A stretch of DNA of 8,325 nucleotides from GCA-002722245 sp038154685 (lineage in GTDB: Bacteria > Bacteroidota > Bacteroidia > Flavobacteriales_C > GCA-002722245), in NCBI GenBank assembly GCA_038154685.1, contig JAYPYW010000101.1:1-8325 (forward strand), in the 5' to 3' direction. The notes below the pieces were generated by a model. That model did not search any database, had not been told where the DNA came from, and was given only the letters and a program-made list of their open reading frames with translations. The position numbers were made by a program, and so were the translations under genes. The number at the start of each line of letters is the position of its first letter. Within the stretch, counting starts at the first letter, position 1. Below, one piece after another: positions 6,285 through 8,325 of this stretch.

Positions 6285-6998
6285 ATGAAAAAAGTATTAA
6301 GCTTAATTTTCTTTTCTCTCTTTTTTCAGATGCTAACATCATGTAAAAAAGAGCAAGATCCTAAAAATAAAATTTTGCCACTAGGTGCTTCTCGCGTTGA
6401 TGGAGCTTACCCAATTTTTGAAAGTTTTCGGTATGAATTGTGGAAATTACTTCAAACAGATAATGCTGATTTTGACTTTATTGGAACTCAGAAAGATCAT
6501 GCATCTAGGCCCGACTTAAATGGTGTTTCATTTGATTTGGATCATGAAGGGAATAGCGGGTGGACCTCAGGGCAAATTTATAATAATATGGATTTTGTCC
6601 TGTCTTATGTGGACGCTCCAGATTTTGTATTATTAAGTTCCCCAGGAGGAAATGACGCGCTTCAGGCATTGCCTTATGACAATGTTGTAGAAAATATAGA
6701 AGCAATTATTAGAAAAATTCAACAAAAGAATCCTAATGTTACAATTCTTATTGAGAAAATGGCTCCAGCACATTCTGATATAATGGAGGGGGAGTTGTTG
6801 AATTATTTTAATTTGATTGAAGCTGATGTTGATGTAATTGCTGATAATTTAACTACGACTACTTCAAAGATTATTGTAGTAGATATGGCTTCCGGGTTTA
6901 ATGATAGTTTTTTAGCGGATAATGTACATTATAATGAATCTGGTGCAAGATTTATAGCAGGGAAATATTTCGATATTTTAAAGCCTTTATTGAAATAA
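6285..6998 (+). CDS. SGNH/GDSL-hydrolase family lipoprotein (237 aa)
   Basis: This is a predicted lipid-anchored esterase-like hydrolase of the cell envelope. MKK, a Phe/Leu-rich core and the lipobox LTSC give a lipoprotein with Cys20. The SGNH blocks are visible: block I ILPLGASRVDG with the nucleophile Ser36, where Ala replaces the Asp of GDS; block II Gly in EGNSGWTS (88-95); block III SPGGNDA with Asn123; and block V DNVHYNESGARF with Asp212 and His215. The length suits a single-domain SGNH hydrolase. The substrate cannot be told; carbohydrate or peptidoglycan esters are known targets of the superfamily. The segment ESFRYELWKLLQ after block I resembles polysaccharide-associated members, from memory. 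The gene begins just after a terminator and probably has its own promoter overlapping it. It is followed by 130 bases without a gene. Confidence 0.88.
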   Translation: MKKVLSLIFFSLFFQMLTSCKKEQDPKNKILPLGASRVDGAYPIFESFRYELWKLLQTDNADFDFIGTQKDHASRPDLNGVSFDLDHEGNSGWTSGQIYNNMDFVLSYVDAPDFVLLSSPGGNDALQALPYDNVVENIEAIIRKIQQKNPNVTILIEKMAPAHSDIMEGELLNYFNLIEADVDVIADNLTTTTSKIIVVDMASGFNDSFLADNVHYNESGARFIAGKYFDILKPLLK

Positions 6999-7050
6999 AG
7001 CTGCGTCTGATTTAATTTTAAGGAGTCTACCTTTTTACAAATTTTCATTT

Positions 7051-7104
7051 TTGGTATCGTTCTTGTTTAGGAGGGGATGGTAACGTTTTTATGATAAAGA
7101 CGTT
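7051..7104 (+). promoter_or_regulatory. Leader region of the 7129 lipoprotein gene: weak promoter and hairpin
   Basis: The 130 bases from 6999 to 7128 contain no gene. TTGGTATCGTTCTTGTTT (7051-7068) resembles the 914-931 element (GG-N10-GT instead of GC), but no GTCTC dyad lies upstream. AACGTTTTTA (7082-7091), three bases, then TAAAGACGTT (7095-7104) form a 10-bp hairpin with one G-U pair, 24 bases before the ATG. It has no T-tract, so it is a possible leader structure or operator rather than a terminator. Confidence 0.3.
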
Positions 7105-7128
7105 TGATTACAAACTAAATCATTTATT

Positions 7129-7815
7129 ATGAAATTTAATGCTTTAATTATTGCCGGACTTGCGGTTACGCTTTTTACAACAAGTTGTAGAAGAGAGTCT
7201 TCGGAAGATGTTAATCAGGATAAGATTTACACTAAATATAGAATGGAATACGATGATAATACTGATAAAACAACTATAAGAGCTGTATTCAGATTGTCTG
7301 ATGCTCTTGGAGTGAAAATTAGACTAGATGACCCTGCAGAAATTACTGTTAATGATAGAAATCTTGATTGGAAAAGTACTTATGCCTATTATCAAAATGA
7401 GGAAGACGGATGGGTGGCTTCTGGGACTTACAGATTTGTTAATAACGACAGAGAGGTGCTTACTAATACTTTAGCTTATAATAGCACTATTTCTTTTCCG
7501 ATTGATTTAACGGAGTTATATAAAAGCGAAAGTTATGTTTTGTACTGGGATGGAGATCCTTTGTTATCGGGTGAGAGTGTAAGGGTGACTTTAAAGTCGG
7601 CTAGTTCAAGTTTTTCAACAAGTTTTACAGCTTCTGCAACTGGGGCTAGATCGGTGACGATTAATAAGAGTAGATTGACTGATATTCCACTAGGGGCCGC
7701 TACTTTATCGATGTACAGAGAATCGTCTCAAGATTTAGATGAAAGTACTTCAGCTGGCGGAGTTATGGAGACTAAATTCACAGCAAGATCAATCGCTATC
7801 ACAATTAATGAATAA
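7129..7815 (+). CDS. Lipoprotein of unknown function (228 aa)
   Basis: The N-terminus has a positive start, a hydrophobic core and the lipobox FTTSC, so Cys20 should be lipidated; the following RRESSEDVN is charged and flexible. The rest is polar and strand-rich: TTIRAVFRLSD, then LDDPAEITVNDRNL, a YYQNEEDGWVASGTYRF stretch, FPIDLTELYKSESYVLYWDG, a Ser/Thr-rich segment (about 158-178) and a C-terminal RSIAITINE strand. This suggests a beta-sandwich envelope protein, but I recognise no family and no catalytic motif. The ATG at 7129 is the only start that gives the complete signal peptide. A strong terminator follows 20 bases after the stop, so it is likely a single-gene transcript. Function is unknown. 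Confidence 0.85.
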   Translation: MKFNALIIAGLAVTLFTTSCRRESSEDVNQDKIYTKYRMEYDDNTDKTTIRAVFRLSDALGVKIRLDDPAEITVNDRNLDWKSTYAYYQNEEDGWVASGTYRFVNNDREVLTNTLAYNSTISFPIDLTELYKSESYVLYWDGDPLLSGESVRVTLKSASSSFSTSFTASATGARSVTINKSRLTDIPLGAATLSMYRESSQDLDESTSAGGVMETKFTARSIAITINE

Positions 7816-7834
7816 TAAAATTACTATGATATTT

Positions 7835-7862
7835 AAAGGCCGGGATTTCCCGGCCTTTTTTG
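7835..7862 (+). terminator. Strong Rho-independent terminator
   Basis: AAAGGCCGGGA and TCCCGGCCTTT form a perfect, GC-rich 11-bp stem with a 2-base loop (7835-7858), followed by T residues. It terminates the 7129-7815 lipoprotein gene. Confidence 0.95.
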
Positions 7863-7885
7863 TTTTGTTAGTTTTATGCTTCCTT

Positions 7886-7946
7886 TCCTTCGACTCCGCT
7901 CAGAATGACCCAACGATCAGGTGTCATCCTGAGCGGAGACGAAGGA
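7886..7946. repeat. Bacteroidota intergenic inverted repeat
   Basis: Two 24-base arms (7886-7909 and 7923-7946) match as inverted repeats at 22 of 24 positions around a 13-base loop. The arms read CTTCGACTCCGCTCAG and CTGAGCGGAGACGAAG. Elements of this kind are scattered between genes in many Bacteroidota and are often mistranslated as spurious proteins with CHPER-like strings. It is markedly GC-richer than its surroundings. It sits between the ends of two convergent genes. Confidence 0.8.
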
Positions 7947-7960
7947 CGCGTAAGAGGGGT

Positions 7961-7996
7961 AAAAGAAAAATGGGTAACAGCGTTAACTATTACCCA
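7961..7996 (-). terminator. Terminator of the minus-strand T9SS type B gene
   Basis: On the minus strand TGGGTAATAG pairs with CTGTTACCCA across 7971-7996, giving a stem of about 11 bp with two G-T pairs and a TAAC loop. It is followed by TTTTTCTTTT (7961-7970). It lies 26 bases beyond the stop codon at 8023. Confidence 0.8.
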
Positions 7997-8022
7997 TTCC
8001 CTTTAAACTATTATCCAAAGGT

Positions 8023-8325
8023 TTACCTCAATAAAGAGACTCTACCAACAGCTTGTTCTTTTCTTGGATTTCCATCCGGGTGGTTAACGCTGTAGAACGC
8101 CTTCCAAACGTACACATCAATTTGTGCTTCGTTACCCATGAAAGTACCATCCCATCCTATATCGATGTTGTTCGATTCGAAGATTAATTCTCCCCATCTG
8201 TTGTAAACAAGTAGTGTATAATCCGATAGGTTGTGTCCTCTAGGTGAGAAAACATCATTAATTCCATCCGCGTCTGGTGTAAATGCGTTAGGCGCATAGA
8301 AGTGACTTGGACAAAATTCGTTGAT
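8023..8325 (-). CDS. C-terminal end of a T9SS type B (gliding-motility-associated) protein, 5' truncated
   Basis: The minus strand is open from the window edge to TAA at 8023-8025, giving 100 residues that match the gliding-motility-associated / type B sorting domain. Visible marks are CPSHFYAPNAFTPDADGINDVF at the start of the domain, YTLLVYNRWGELIFES in the middle, GWDGTFMG, then YVWKAFY and the closing VGRVSLLR. This domain directs secretion through the type IX system and is found at the end of large surface proteins. The N-terminal body lies outside the window, so its own function is unknown. No start codon is visible because the gene enters from the right edge. It converges on the lipoprotein gene and has its own terminator at 7961-7996. 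Confidence 0.92.
   Translation of the reverse strand: MNEFCPSHFYAPNAFTPDADGINDVFSPRGHNLSDYTLLVYNRWGELIFESNNIDIGWDGTFMGNEAQIDVYVWKAFYSVNHPDGNPRKEQAVGRVSLLR

Noticed and set aside
6985..7000. CTTTATT-GA-AATAAAG hairpin at the end of the SGNH gene
   Set aside because: The stem is weak, overlaps the stop codon and is not followed by a T-tract, so I do not call it a terminator.
7977..8093. 11-base inverted match ACAGCGTTAAC / GTTAACGCTGT
   Set aside because: One copy is inside the terminator and the other in codons of the type B domain; no functional reason is visible and it is likely chance.
7739..8095. 118-codon plus-strand open frame overlapping the lipoprotein end and the inverted repeat
   Set aside because: It overlaps a better gene in another frame, crosses a strong terminator, and its translation of the repeat (CHPERRRRTRK-like) is a well-known spurious pattern.
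1..8325. tRNA, rRNA, CRISPR array, insertion sequence or transposase
   Set aside because: I saw no clover-leaf-like segment, no regularly spaced repeat array and no transposase motif on either strand.

Overview
The window is AT-rich DNA from a member of the Bacteroidota, probably a marine-type flavobacterial or cytophagal lineage. Two genes encode type IX secretion cargo: a type A C-terminal tail ends the 3756-6224 protein, and a type B (gliding-motility-associated) tail ends the partial gene at the right edge. Two genes encode SPII lipoproteins with a Bacteroidota-style lipobox. Start codons have A/T-rich leaders and no Shine-Dalgarno sequence. A known kind of Bacteroidota intergenic inverted repeat lies near the right end.

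Layout. Bases 1-209 hold the 3' end of a DUF2867-type protein, followed by a long palindromic bidirectional terminator. Bases 266-3630 are a signalling block: a stand-alone receiver on the minus strand (266-700), a 258-base divergent regulatory region, two tandem paralogous stand-alone receivers on the plus strand (959-1294 and 1356-1688), then a hybrid histidine kinase with order coiled coil, PAS, HisKA, HATPase, REC, HPt. The kinase reading frame is cut by one in-frame TGA (2965-2967) exactly between the HATPase and REC parts. No DNA-binding output domain is encoded. Bases 3756-6224 encode a large secreted surface protein, 6285-6998 an SGNH-hydrolase lipoprotein, 7129-7815 a lipoprotein of unknown function, and 8023-8325 (minus) the end of a type B T9SS protein.

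Most unusual signal. Two intergenic regions, in front of the receiver/kinase operon (825-859) and in front of the T9SS surface protein (3630-3663), each carry a tandem pair of 15-bp GTCTC-N5-GAGAC-like dyads, 19-20 bp apart. At both loci a GG-N8-TTG element resembling a sigma-54 -24/-12 promoter lies about 73 bp downstream of the centre of the pair; the first is a good match and the second weaker. This looks like an activator-plus-sigma-54 arrangement shared by a phosphorelay and a surface protein. The activator is not in the window, and the regulon is inferred, not shown.

How the genes may work together. The kinase would autophosphorylate on His186 and pass phosphate through the REC (Asp477) and HPt (His596) parts to the stand-alone receivers, if the two halves of the split kinase are both made. 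The surface protein may be a co-regulated output.
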